Part shown: positions 37,328 through 48,459 of the stretch, piece by piece
Position numbering within the stretch: the first letter of the stretch is position 1
Layout of the letters: each line of letters starts with the position of its first letter
Assembly (NCBI RefSeq): GCF_033568475.1
Contig: NC_133123.1
Location: 1,116,001 to 1,180,000, forward strand
Origin: Henckelia pumila
Taxonomy: Eukaryota > Streptophyta > Magnoliopsida > Lamiales > Gesneriaceae
Direction: 5' to 3'
Length of the DNA stretch: 64,000 nt
Program-made: the position numbers and the translations under genes
Notes under the pieces: model-generated
Seen by the model: only the letters and a program-made list of their open reading frames with translations
Told to the model about the DNA's origin: nothing
The model's database searches: none

Positions 37328-40300
37328 ATGGAGAGCAAAATGAGCATGCAAGAAGAGATTCCAGAATTAGACGAGAGGGTCGAAGAAGAAGAAGAAGAAG
37401 AAGAAGAAGAAGAAGAAGATGATGATGATGACTCTGATGGGCCTCCACCTGGATTTCAGTGCGTCACTACTAACCAAGCGGAGAAAGATGAAGTTGACGA
37501 TGAAGAGGACGAAGGCCCGCCGCCTGGGTTTCACTCCGTTTCTCCGAAACTCTCGCCAGCGCTTCATTCTTCTGGTTGGGTGAAAATGTTTCGTTCTTTT
37601 TTTTTTCCCCCAGCATTTGTAAATCCCAGTTTATTTGGTTTAACATCTATCGCAGAATTAACTGCATAAGCTGTGCGTGCTGTTTATATCTACGAGAATC
37701 TACTATTTTGGTGGGTATGGAAACGAGTGCGTTTCTGGAAACTTCTTGTTTTTTGTTTGAGAATAGCCTTTATCCGAGTTTTTAGAGTATATGGCATTTG
37801 ATCTTTTATTCATCAAAACAGTTGATCAATTAGTGCAAGCGTTTTCTTCTCTGTGAATTTAAAAAGGAACCTACCATGTTCAAAGGCATCTTTCACGGAC
37901 TTCCATTGCTTGTTAATTGGTGTGTTAAGCAATTAGGTTCGACAGAGTTTTCATTAATGAAGGCTCCAGAAGATTTCAAGCTGCACCTCGCTTTGTTTTT
38001 AATTTCCGAATCAATATATCAGAAACCTTTTTTATAGGGATAGAGAACTATCAATCACAGGAGCTGTTTTTCTCTGTCAGAAGGAAAAAATTAACATTCG
38101 GTTACCCTCGTCTTGTTATCACAGCTTTATTTCTTGGACCAGAGATGTCTTATTTTTCATTGATGTTTGTAGCATATAAATGTAAGCTTTTCCACCAGCT
38201 TATGTTTCCGTGCTATGGCTGAGTTGAATCATTGCTCTTATCAGATGAGGACAGCAAACAAGAAGATGTGGAAGATGACGAAGACGGGCCGCCTCCAGGG
38301 TGGGAGTTTTTTTCTATGGCAAACGCATTACCTAAACTACCATCAAACTCAGCAGGTCGCTTTTTGTCATTTTCTTGTTAAAGAGTTTTAATTTGTTAAC
38401 CTTTTGAATGTGTCTGTTCTCGTTGTGTAAGTCCTACAACTTCTCAACATTATTGTTTAGCTGTAGTTCTGTTCATCAATGGATTTCAGTTTTCATGCAT
38501 TTTTTATCGATGTAATGAAAACCTGTTTCATGAACATAATCCCCATGCCAGAAATTGATTGCAATTAATAATATATATTCTGAAATTTGATATGTCATTA
38601 ATTTTTGAATTTATGAAAGCCGTGGTAACTATGTGAACACTGCATTTCTTCAGTTCCATGGTTTTAAATGCTTTGTTTTCTCAGATGCAAATTTGGAGAG
38701 CAATGCCGAACTAACTGAAGGTGAAAGTGAAGGTGATAGCGATGCTGAGGGACCTCCCCCTGGATGGGAAAAAGTGTTGCATCGTCAAATGCCTCCATCA
38801 TGTACCCCACCATTGCAGCCATCACAAGCTGTTTCTTCAGGTCGTTTTTTCCTTGTAACCTTTTCTCTTTTCATTTACACACTGTTTCTTAGTGTTATCA
38901 AGGCGGTTATACGATGTCATAGAAGACGTATTTTGAGCCTGTGATTTCCAGGCATATGAATGCTGAACTGCATAATGCCTATACAATTACATGTTTCCAT
39001 TTTGATCAATTAGTGATTTTATTTACTTCCATGCCGTCTCATTTGATTTATTACATGCATTAGAAAAGGTTGTTAAGGAATCAGATTTATTACATGTGTC
39101 TAGATCATATTACATGCATTAATTTGAAAAAGGTTGTTAAGGAATCAGTAGATTTAGTTTTCCCTTGTGCGCAGCATTTTACAGGCACATTTTTCATATA
39201 AATTGAAATGTTGGCTCAATTTTATGCGCCCCACAAATAAATGTGATGTTGCTAACTTGATGCTATGGGATGCTGACATTTTGGCAAGTGATGAAGTGGC
39301 AGCAACATATTTTCTAGTTTTTGACATACCAAATTTGACATCAAGTTTTACCCATGGGTGGTTATAATTGCTTTTGGGTTTGCTGGGGAATCATATGGCT
39401 ATGTAATTCTAATTTAAACTAGCACCATTGAGTGGTTAAAAGTTTTTCAGTTTTACTTGTACGGTTGTACCTAACTAAAATAAATAGTGTGAGAATCAAA
39501 TTGATGATATGGCCTTTACACATGAATATCAATTTGATTTTACACTTGTTCGAACTAAAGTTGGTATCATGCCACAATCAATTTTGTTATGTTTTTGTTT
39601 TTTGTTTTTTGTTTTGCCCTAAAAAATTTGTAGAATCTGACGACAGTAATAAATCCATCTGTATTCTCGCAATCTATTTACTCCTTTCCCAAACAACCAT
39701 TTTTGCCCATTGGTCTGGTGCTACTATAAAAACCGGGACCAACTTTTAATTCTATAATCGGGTGTTTGCAAGTTTTTCAGAGTATAAAGGTGAGTTCCGA
39801 TAGGTCCTGTTTTCTCTTCTTTGTTTTTGAAACTCCGAATTTTTCCTTGATTTTTTGTAAATTCTCGAGTGTTTGTTCAAAATGATTAAATTGGTGAGAC
39901 ATCTGGAGAAGTCAGGTCGTATTCGACTGAAATTGAGAACTATATATCCCGGGGAATTTATTTCAAAATTTTTGTGCTTACGAAAACAAATTCTGAAGTG
40001 ACATTTCTCAACGGAGCTATAATGTTGTACAACTTTTCTATTAAATAACCCAATCAGCACGTTTCAGCATAACCCAAATCAGGTTGTATTCGACTGAAAT
40101 TGAGAACTATATATCCCGGGGAATTTATTTCAAAATTTTTGTGCTTACGAAAACAAATTCTGAAGTGACATTTCTCAACGGAGCTATAATGTTGTACAAC
40201 TTTTCTATTAAATAACCCAATCAGCACGTTTCAGCATAACCCAAATCAGAATGTTTTGGCGTGTCTATTATTAATTAGGGTTAGAGAGCATCTAGGTCGA

Positions 40301-43300
40301 ATCAAATTTAATGAGGTTTGGAACTTTCTTGCTCTTTCTCATCTGGTAGACTGGAGGGTTGTGGATTCTAGAATTGCCGGTGTTTTATGTAATTATACTT
40401 TTGTAATCTATCTAGACATGTATCCAATTAAAAAGTTTCGAACGGGCTAAATTGAATATATGTCCAAAAGACCTCCAGAGTTGGCAGGCATTGAATTGGC
40501 ACTGACGCTTGCTGTCATTTCCTCCTCACTAACTTGTATTTTAGACAGTGAAATGGGGAGCAAACAAGAAACTTCAAAGCATAATGATGAAATGCCTCAA
40601 TCGGAATCACAATTGACACCCTTGCCCTTACTCGGGCAATCATTGCCACCATCAGCATCTCCTGCTGGTATGTCTTCTGAATTCCTTAACTCTGCGATAA
40701 GTACACACAAATGTGTTAAAAAAACTGTAGACTTCAAGTGATTCTTCTTACTACTTTGCATGTGGTTTCTTGATATTCTCTTGTTATATCATGATTTCCT
40801 TTTTTTGCAAATTTGATACCTTAACAAGATACTTTATGATTAACTCGACATTTAACGAATCTTGTTTTCTACTTAATCAGTTTTCTTTCTTTTTCTTTTA
40901 AATGGTTTTCTAGATATATAGAGCCCTCGCGCCTAAAGAAACCTCGATCCATTATATATTTTTATTGTTATAATTATTTCGTAATTGGGGCTTGTAACTT
41001 TCAAACCTTTTTCCTAAAGGATAGCTGTGTGATAAAAGAAGGTGCTTGGCATTTATGTCCTTCCTCTCAAATAGTTATCATTTTTGTTATTAATATTTAG
41101 AAGCTAAAGGAGACACAAAGGATGCGGACAAATGGCCCACATCTGTGCCAGCTGCTTCTCCAAAGCAATCTGTTCCTGCTGGTACATCTTCTGAATTCCT
41201 TAACTTGCGATAAGTAGAAAAAGACATGTTAGAAATACAGCAGACTTCAATTGATTCTCCATCCTTCTTTGTATGTGATTCCTTGATATTCTGTTGTTCT
41301 ATCATGAATTATTTTTTTTGCAAATTTGATACCGTAACAAGATACTTCACTATTAACTCCAAAACGAAATTGTTTGAATGAAATCTGTGTTCTACTTAAT
41401 AAGTTTTTTTTTTCAGTGGTTTTCTAGATGCATTCGTCATGCCTAATGAAACCTTGATCCAGTTTATATTTTGATTATAATCTTATACATAGTGCTTGTA
41501 ACTTTCAAACCATTTTAGTACCAGAGGATAGCTGTGTGATAAATGAAGGTGCTTGACATTTGTTTCCTTCCTCTCAAATAGTTTTATCTTTTTTTCTTCA
41601 TGTTTAGAATCTGGGAGTAAAGGAGACACAAAGGATGTGGACAAAGGGCCCGCCTCTGTGTCAGTGGCTTCTCCAAAACAATATGTTCCTGTTGGTATGT
41701 CTTCTGAATTCCTTAACTTTGCGATAGGTACAAATGAAAATGTTAGAAATACCGTAGACTTCAATTGATTCTCCTTCTTTGCATGTGGTTCCTTGATATT
41801 ATGCTGTTCCTATCATGAATCCTTTTTTTTGCAAATTTGATACCGTAACAAGACACTTCACCATTAACTCCAGTACTCCACAACGCTATTGTCTAGTGAA
41901 CTCATGTTTTCTAGTTAATACGTTTTCTTTTTAGTGGTTTTCTACTTTCTAGATATATACAGCCTCATGCCTAAAGAAACCTTGATCCATTTTATATTTT
42001 GATTATAATATCATAAATGGTGCTTGTAACTTTCAAACCATTTTCCCAGAGGGTAGCTGTGTTGTAAACGGCGGTGCTTGACATTTGTTTCCTTCCTCTC
42101 AAATATTTTATAATTTTTGTTCTTCATATTTAGAATCCGGGAGTAAAGGAGACACAAAGAATGTGGACAAAAGGCCCAAATCCGTGCCAGCTGCTTCTCC
42201 AAAGCAATCGGTTCCTTCTGCTTCACATCCATCGACTCCAAATGTGGGGTCATCATCTTCTGGTATGACCATGAATTGTCAATTTTTTAATTTTGAAACT
42301 TGTCGTTTTTGCTCAACTGAGTCCATCTATTGTCTAAGGAGGGCTAGTTGTCTTAAATAACAGTTAATCTAGCGTCAGATGGATGAAATATTGTATGTCT
42401 TGTATTTTGAGGTGGAGATGCTAGAGGTTGTTTAAACTAATCTTCGATTTCATATCGAACCATTCTAGCACATTCTCTCTCGCAAGGACAGTGTAAACCT
42501 GATGGTACAACATTGTGGAACTAGAAAGATGTGTTTTAACCGTGCGAAATTGATTTGGCAATACAGTACGTTTTTTTTGGGTGTATGACTTAAATTTTTG
42601 TGGAAGTGGGCTAGGTTTTGCAATATGCTAAGCTTTTGTGCTGTTTAATTTGCTTATATGCTCACACAACAAGATAAAAAGCAAAAAAATTTCTTGGCTA
42701 TACTAGGCATGATTTGAAGTAAAGTTAGAATCACCAACTATGCCATCTGTGAATTTATGCACATTGCATGTCCAAATCTATTCTAAATAGTACACTGAAT
42801 TAGTGAATTTTGCTTGCGGGACTTTTGTTGGCCTTTGAAACATTTAGAGCTGCAAGTATAACTAGAGCAGCTTTGCTTTTTTTTATTATTACTTGTGCTT
42901 ACAAGATGTGACATGGTATTGGCTTCAGAAAAGGCTCAGCTAGTGTGTGGTACTTGCCGGAAATTGCTGTTGTATCCACGTGGAGCAAAATGGGTTCAAT
43001 GTCCAGGCTGCCAAGAAGTCAATTTTGTCCTAGAAGGTCTTTCTCAATCCTTACCTTTTACTTCTTGGTTTCAAATGAAAGTTGTGGATTCCTTTGTTAA
43101 CATTTGTCTCAGTCAAAATTGAATCCCGAGTTACATAGAAAAATTGATGTCTTAACATTTGTTGGTCCATTCCATTAAAGTAACAATTCAATTAGAAGTT
43201 CTTTCTTTTATCAATAGCTTCTCGATGCAGTGATACCACTCTCTCTGTTTTCACATATCTTGGAGTAATTTTTGTTGATGCTCTGGTCTAGCTGCTGATT

Positions 43301-43675
43301 ACTATTCAAACTAAAAGTGACCTTGGATTTGACCTTCCCCTTTTGCAGCTCATGAAGTTGGACAAGTTACTTGCGGAAATTGCGCAGTATTGCTTATGTA
43401 CCCGCATGGAGCTCCAGCAGTTCAATGTACCTCTTGTAGCTTTGTCACTGAAATTGGTGTACGTTCCTCTTGAACTTTTAGGCATTTATGCTTGTCAGAG
43501 TTTCTCATCTTCAAGTCCATCTATATTATAAAAGAGAAATTTACATCCATGTTGGAAAATATGTTCATCGCTAGTTTTTTCTGATCTTAATGTGCAGGCA
43601 AACAACAGACGACCTCCCCTTTCAGTTCAAATGGCTCAGAGACGTCGACGTCACATTCGAGGCCGAGCCCGTTAG
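37328..43675 (+). CDS. LOL2: LSD1-type zinc-finger protein with GPPPGF/W repeats (LOL2-like)
   Basis: Ten exons: 37328-37574, 38245-38355, 38685-38840, 40545-40667, 41101-41181, 41608-41694, 42134-42262, 42929-43036, 43349-43458, 43598-43675; 1230 bases, 409 residues. The N-terminus is very acidic (12 Glu then Asp, from a GAA/GAT run at 37382-37432) and holds GPPPGF twice; exons 2 and 3 each add DEDGPPPGWE- or AEGPPPGWE-type motifs. A Ser/Pro/Lys-rich middle is built of repeated short exons (GDTKDVDK ... ASPKQ). The C-terminus has two LSD1 zinc fingers: CGTC...CPGC (residues 318-339) and CGNC...CTSC (356-377), then NRRPPLSVQ and a basic end. Arabidopsis LOL2 has the same GPPPGW plus two-finger plan but is much shorter. 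LSD1/LOL proteins regulate cell death and act in the nucleus; the role here is inferred. Exon 10 was ended at the GTACGT donor because it keeps the conserved NRRPPLSVQ frame. Every inner border up to the second finger is phase 1, so exons can be gained or lost without shifting frame. Confidence 0.85.
39913..40246. repeat. Tandem duplication of a 167-bp unit in an intron
   Basis: Two almost identical copies (GTATTCGACTGAAATTGAG starts at 39919 and 40086) in intron 3 of the zinc-finger gene, with the first bases of a third. Only one or two differences seen, so it is recent. Confidence 0.9.
40903..42262. repeat. Exon-carrying tandem repeats, three units of about 0.5 kb
   Basis: The sequence starting TGGTTTTCTAG recurs at about 40903, 41416 and 41936, each time followed by the same intron part (GCTTGTAACTTTCAAACC), a TTTAG acceptor, an exon (AAAGGAGACACAAAG) and the donor region. 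The downstream half of a unit (TCTTCTGAATTCCTTAAC) also follows exon 4 at 40673, so four exons derive from or share this arrangement. Confidence 0.9.
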
Positions 43676-44602
43676 GCTGCTCAAACAAGATGAGAATTAT
43701 GTCCCGTTCAAATTTGTATTTCAAGATTGTGTTGTCCGTGCTTTTAGCCCCTTGATATTTGGGAGATCATGATTTCTATTAGCTTAACTTTTAACAATCA
43801 TGAAATTTAAGTTAAATTTATGCCATGACATTTCAGATAAAAGAACAACGCAAGAAGGATATTGATTAGTAAATTTTACTTTCTATATTGGCTTACGATT
43901 TATGTGGTTCAAAATTTACCTAGAAAGTCTCACACGTTTGAAGAGAGAGGGCCCCCAATCCTTCGAGTCAATTCTGGTTTGCTATCAATAGCGTAAAAGT
44001 GACGTCACTTTAACAAATAAATTTTTTAATTAGTTTATTGACCTAGAATGATTAATTTTGATGTCATTCTGTAATTTTTGAAATGTAAAATATAATTATC
44101 AGTATAAAATATATTGATATTGTCATGCTTTTCAATTATAGACCTTTATTAATTATTGGAAAAATTTGTAGTAAAAGTTTTTATAATTGATTGATGTAAC
44201 TGTAGTCTGTAAAGCTTACACTGCCTAATCGTTCCACAATTACGGGTCCATATGATGTTCCGAATTCCACGGGGACCAATTAATTATTTCCACCTTTAAG
44301 AAAATAACTTTGCAGAAATTATTCGAATTTCAATTCTTATTCCAATATTGTCACTGCGCCAATTAATTCAAATTGAAAATGATTTAAAATATCTAGCTAG
44401 GGTTGGAATAAATCCTTAATATAATATTGTCCAAGTCAAGAGTACAAGCTATGCATGAGCCTGAAATCATATAAAGAATTATCATTATATTTATGATTTG
44501 AAAGATTAAACAAATAAAAAATTATGATATAAGATTTTGAAAATACCCTTGAGAAGAAAAATGGAGAAAGTATTCAAAGAGCTTAATTATATTCCAACGA
44601 GT
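43676..44602. other. Intergenic DNA before the heat stress factor gene
   Basis: 3' region of the zinc-finger gene followed by AT-rich upstream DNA. No gene seen. Confidence 0.6.
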
Positions 44603-44635
44603 TTCGTAGAAGATTCAGAGGATACTCTATAAGTA
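44603..44635 (+). promoter_or_regulatory. Heat shock element and TATA-like box of the Hsf gene
   Basis: GAAgaTTC at 44609-44616 is a perfect pair of inverted heat-shock-element units, with a further TTC at 44603-44605 spaced by three bases instead of two. CTATAAGTA follows at 44627-44635, about 50 bases before the ATG at 44684. The layout fits a heat-responsive or self-regulated Hsf gene; inferred from sequence only. Confidence 0.5.
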
Positions 44636-44683
44636 GAAAAGGATAGGCTTTGGACAGTCTTTGGGGAGCCTTTCCCTAAAGAA

Positions 44684-46981
44684 ATGGTTACTCCAAATGC
44701 ACCTCCCCGGGCGGGTATGACCCGGAAAATCAAGTGCCCGGCTCCGTTTCTTTCCAAGACTTATGATCTGTTGGAGACGGAGGAAGAAGAAGGACGACAC
44801 GGCTGCGGTGGCGGAGATAGGATAGTTTCTTGGAACTCGGAGGGGGATGGATTTGTTGTGTGGTCTCCGGCTGAGTTTTCTGAAGTGGTGTTGCCTAGAT
44901 ATTTCAAGCACAACAATTTCTCCAGCTTTATTCGTCAACTCAACACATACGTATAAGTCATCTGATCATCTCTTTTCTTTTGATATTAATTCATCATATG
45001 CATTCATTATAGTTATTTAATTTATTTAATTAATTGATCATGCATGTATATGTGTGTTATCTCTTTGTAGCTTAGTTTTTACGTTTTTGAGAAAAAAACA
45101 AGAACTAAGGAAGCATCAAGATTGTAGTACGGCTGAATGAGTGTTTTTGTTGGTACAAATTTCAAGCATCAATAAAATATAAAAGTTTGTGGTAGTAGAA
45201 TAAAGAAACGAGAGAATGCCTTCGGAATCCTTAATATTAATATTGTTATTCATTGTAATATTCTTTATATGGAGCTGGAAAAACATAACAAAAAACCAAA
45301 AAAATCTTCCTAATATCAATTCAAAATAATTGGAAAACTATTTCCTAAAGACTTGGTCAACTGACCAAAAGTATTCTGGAAATCGGTTTACATTAATGCA
45401 TGTGTTTCTTGAGAGTCAAACTAGTAGCGCTACTGCCTTGGAACGTATATTAGAACGTGTTTATTTATCACTCTCTTATTTTTTTGATGTATTATATGTA
45501 CAATCGATCGATCAATATAGTTGTTTTGATTGACTATATGACAAATGATCTCTCCTATATATTGGCATGAAATTTCTGTTAAATTCAATGTGCATATTTA
45601 ATTTGGGTGAATATTGCATGTACTGAATATATATATAATAGGTAAACATGGCCCGATTATCTTTACTATATTATAATTGATAAACCCATTAAAATAACTA
45701 ACTTTGGTCATTTTAATAGATTTTCAAATTTATCCTTATAATTATTTCAAATATATTCAATGATCCCTGCTGTAAAAATGTAATTTAGGATTAAAAAATT
45801 ATCACCTCTTATTCCCACTAACCCACTATCTTAATTTTTAATTATCATTTTTATAAAATTATATTACGTGCACATGCATTGCATGTGCTTAGTGTATTAG
45901 TTCAAACGATCGAGCACGAGATAAACATCTATCAATCCAAGTATTAGATTGGCTAACAATAAGATCGATAACAACAAATAGACGTTAAGCACAGCCTCGT
46001 TGTGAGAAAGTTTTTAAGATATGGTCGAGGTCGACATAAACTATTTATTGGTTATATGGGCTCTATTGCTTGGAATTCCGACGTAGGATATAAGGTTAGC
46101 AAAATATAGGTTGTGCAATAACATTAAGATCTAAGAATTTGTAGGTTGTAGAACTTATCAGTTGCGGTAAGAGGACGTTTTATTAAATCTGTAAATTTAA
46201 AATCGAAAGTAAATTGAGGAGTGATATAATTGAGGATAAGACTACTTAGGAAGATGTAAGAATTAAAAATTTTATATTGCAATAAGAGTTAGTCAGTTCC
46301 TTGACGATATAGATAACAGTAAACATCAGAGCGCGTATCGAAAGCTAACCCGGACCAACTAACGTGGGTGCAAAGTTGGACATTTAGTGTTGATGTGGTC
46401 TAAGGTATTCGAACCTAGTTAGTAAGTCTCGAATTTCGAGAACGAAATTTCATTTAAGGGGGAAAGGAATTGTGACGCCTAAAATCCAATTTACTAAATT
46501 ACATGCATTAATTTAATAAATATTATGATTATTATTTTTACGTTTAATTGATTTAAATTCTTTATTTGAAATGATGTGTTAATAAAATATTTTATTATTT
46601 TTTTCAAATGATTTTATTTTACTAACTATTTAATTAATGATTTTTTTTAAGGGTTTCAAGAAAACAACATCGAAACGGTGGGAATTTCAGCACGAGAAAT
46701 TCCAGAGAGGTTTGAAGCATCTGCTGGTGGAGATTGGGCGGCGCAAGAAGTGCGAGGCAAGTGTCTTCCCACCATTTCTAAAACCTGACAATTATAATAA
46801 TTCTTCAGACAACAGGAAACACAAAAGTACTACTACAAATAATAATATTATTGTTCCATTAATGGAGGAGAACGAGACTCTAAGAAGGAAGAAACACCGT
46901 CTTCAGTTACAAATCGCACATTTCAAGAATCTGGAAACCAAGCTGCTCCAATGTCTTCCCCGTTACACGGCTTGCAGCTAA
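44684..46981 (+). CDS. Heat stress transcription factor, class B (HsfB5-like)
   Basis: Two exons, 44684-44950 and 46652-46981, phase 0, 198 residues; the intron falls at the conserved place inside the DNA-binding domain (QLNTY/GFKK). Domain order: DNA-binding domain about residues 18-118 ([56 protein letters not shown]), a variable Asn/Lys-rich linker with [11 protein letters not shown], and a short HR-A/B leucine-zipper region about 155-190 ([20 protein letters not shown]). The oligomerisation region has no insert, as in class B. The LFGV repressor tetrapeptide usual in class B is absent, which within that class is a feature of HsfB5; subclass is therefore inferred. The donor GTATAAG and acceptor TTTTAAG are usable. 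The protein should bind heat shock elements in the nucleus. Confidence 0.85.
46300..46500 (+). mobile_element. Ty3/gypsy remnant: 3' end of internal region, polypurine tract and LTR start
   Basis: In the Hsf intron the sequence TTTCGAGAACGAAATTTCAT is followed by TTAAGGGGGAAAG (polypurine tract) and TGTGACGCC, the usual junction of plant Ty3 elements with their 3' LTR. Related degraded sequence may begin near 45900. No open frame remains; it is a broken fossil of unknown but considerable age. Confidence 0.55.
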
Positions 46982-47737
46982 ATTTATATATACATATATA
47001 TATTACTAAAATATTAAATAAACCTTTTCATTTCAAGGTATCAAGGTTTGTTTGATAAAATTATCGCGATAAAGTTGTGATAATTAATTGCTCGTAAATT
47101 TTGGTATGTACCCGTCTATCTCATACTTTGTTTTAATTTTCTTCATATATACGTACATATAAAGATAGATATATATCTACGTACGTCAATATCTACGTAC
47201 TATTTAATAAGGCATGGCTCCTTCCGAATAATAGTTTTTGTTTTTCTTTATTCTCATTGGTTTGGTTTAATTTCTTACAAACAGTACTGGACAAAGTGAT
47301 TTTGAATTTCTCATGCTTAATTCTTCAGATTTATGCTATCGTAGATTATTTATTTTCAGAATTTACACATTGCATGTCAAACGAATGCGTGGATTCAAAA
47401 AGTCACGTATGCGTAAGTAATTAATGCTTACTTCCAAAAGAGCTAGCTAGATGCATATGGATGAAGTCTTCGTTTTTTTTATTTTATTTAAACTAATAAT
47501 CTTTCTAAGAGTCCACTTTGAACCAAGCGGATATGGTTATTAATAACTTTGTTGTTTTTTCAAACGTTTTGAATTTAGTAGCACGAAAACCAAAAAGGTT
47601 AGACCAATGAATTCGGGTCCAAAAGAATATAGATTTTGTATATAATAATATAACACATTTCAAATATTTTACCGTACGAAAACATTTGAGGCATCCAAAT
47701 TGTTACTGTTTCAAGTTGATGCTTATATATCTGTAAC
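46982..47737. other. Intergenic DNA
   Basis: 3' flank of the Hsf gene and AT-rich DNA; no gene or clear repeat seen. Confidence 0.5.
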
Positions 47738-48036
47738 GGTAAAACTGTAATTTTGGTTATTTATGTTTGTCACTTTGAGATTTCGGTCCACTATATTTGC
47801 ATATTTTTGTTTTAGTCCTGCATGTTTCAATTTTTGGCAATTTCAATTCTTTTTATTCGAAAATGATTACGTGACACTATACATGTCAGCTCCACGTCAG
47901 CACTGTATTGGTGTCACATCAGAAAATGACTAAAATTGCCAAAAAATAAATATAGCGGTCTAAAACTGAGCTCTAAAAATAAAAGAACTAAAATCGCAAA
48001 ATGACAAACATACAAGACTAAAAAAATAATTTTCTC
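47738..48036. mobile_element. Foldback MITE, 299 bp, with 10-bp target duplication
   Basis: Flanked by TATCTGTAAC at 47728-47737 and 48037-48046. The two halves are imperfect inverted copies: TTTATGTTTGTCACTTTG on the left against the inverse of CAAAATGACAAACATACAAG on the right. No coding capacity. The length of the duplication suggests the Mutator-like group. Confidence 0.65.
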
Positions 48037-48046
48037 TATCTGTAAC

Positions 48047-48389
48047 CTATAAAGAATATATATCTATATATAATGAGACTAAAATCAATCTCAAACAGTA
48101 ATTAATAAATTATATGGAACTTAATATTATGGTGCAATTGTCCTGAACCGTTTTAAATAAAAGATTATATATGTAATAGATTCTAAGATAATTTTTTTTT
48201 TATTCATGGACCACTTTGATTAATACTCCTACTGTTTTTATTTTCATTTATAATTTCCTCACACTAACGCCATGTTCCTTGATTTCTGAAAAATAAACAA
48301 TCAAGAACGTGTGACCAGTTTTTCGCTTCTCTTGAACTTCTCTTCCATCAAACCAAATACAAATTGTCACGCAGTTGAGGGAACTTCAC
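48047..48389. other. Upstream region of the glycine-rich protein gene
   Basis: AT-rich, no gene seen; promoter of the next gene. Confidence 0.5.
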
Positions 48390-48396
48390 TATATAA
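48390..48396 (+). promoter_or_regulatory. TATA box of the glycine-rich protein gene
   Basis: TATATAA lies 70 bases upstream of the ATG at 48460, a normal plant spacing for a TATA box with a short leader. Confidence 0.55.
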
Positions 48397-48459
48397 GTTC
48401 TTCATTTTTATTGCATTTTGGGTACTAAATTTGTTAATCATTGGTTATTTTTTAAAAAA

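Noticed and set aside
37092-37567. Minus-strand frames with poly-Leu and poly-Phe
   Set aside because: They are the reverse reading of the GAA/GAT run in exon 1 of the zinc-finger gene.
39622-39655. Possible extra exon (ESDDSNKS) of the zinc-finger gene after TTGTAG
   Set aside because: The acceptor is fair but only a weak donor follows and the neighbouring exons already join in frame without it.
39752-40060. 102-codon minus-strand frame
   Set aside because: It covers the 167-bp tandem duplication in an intron and has no recognisable motif.
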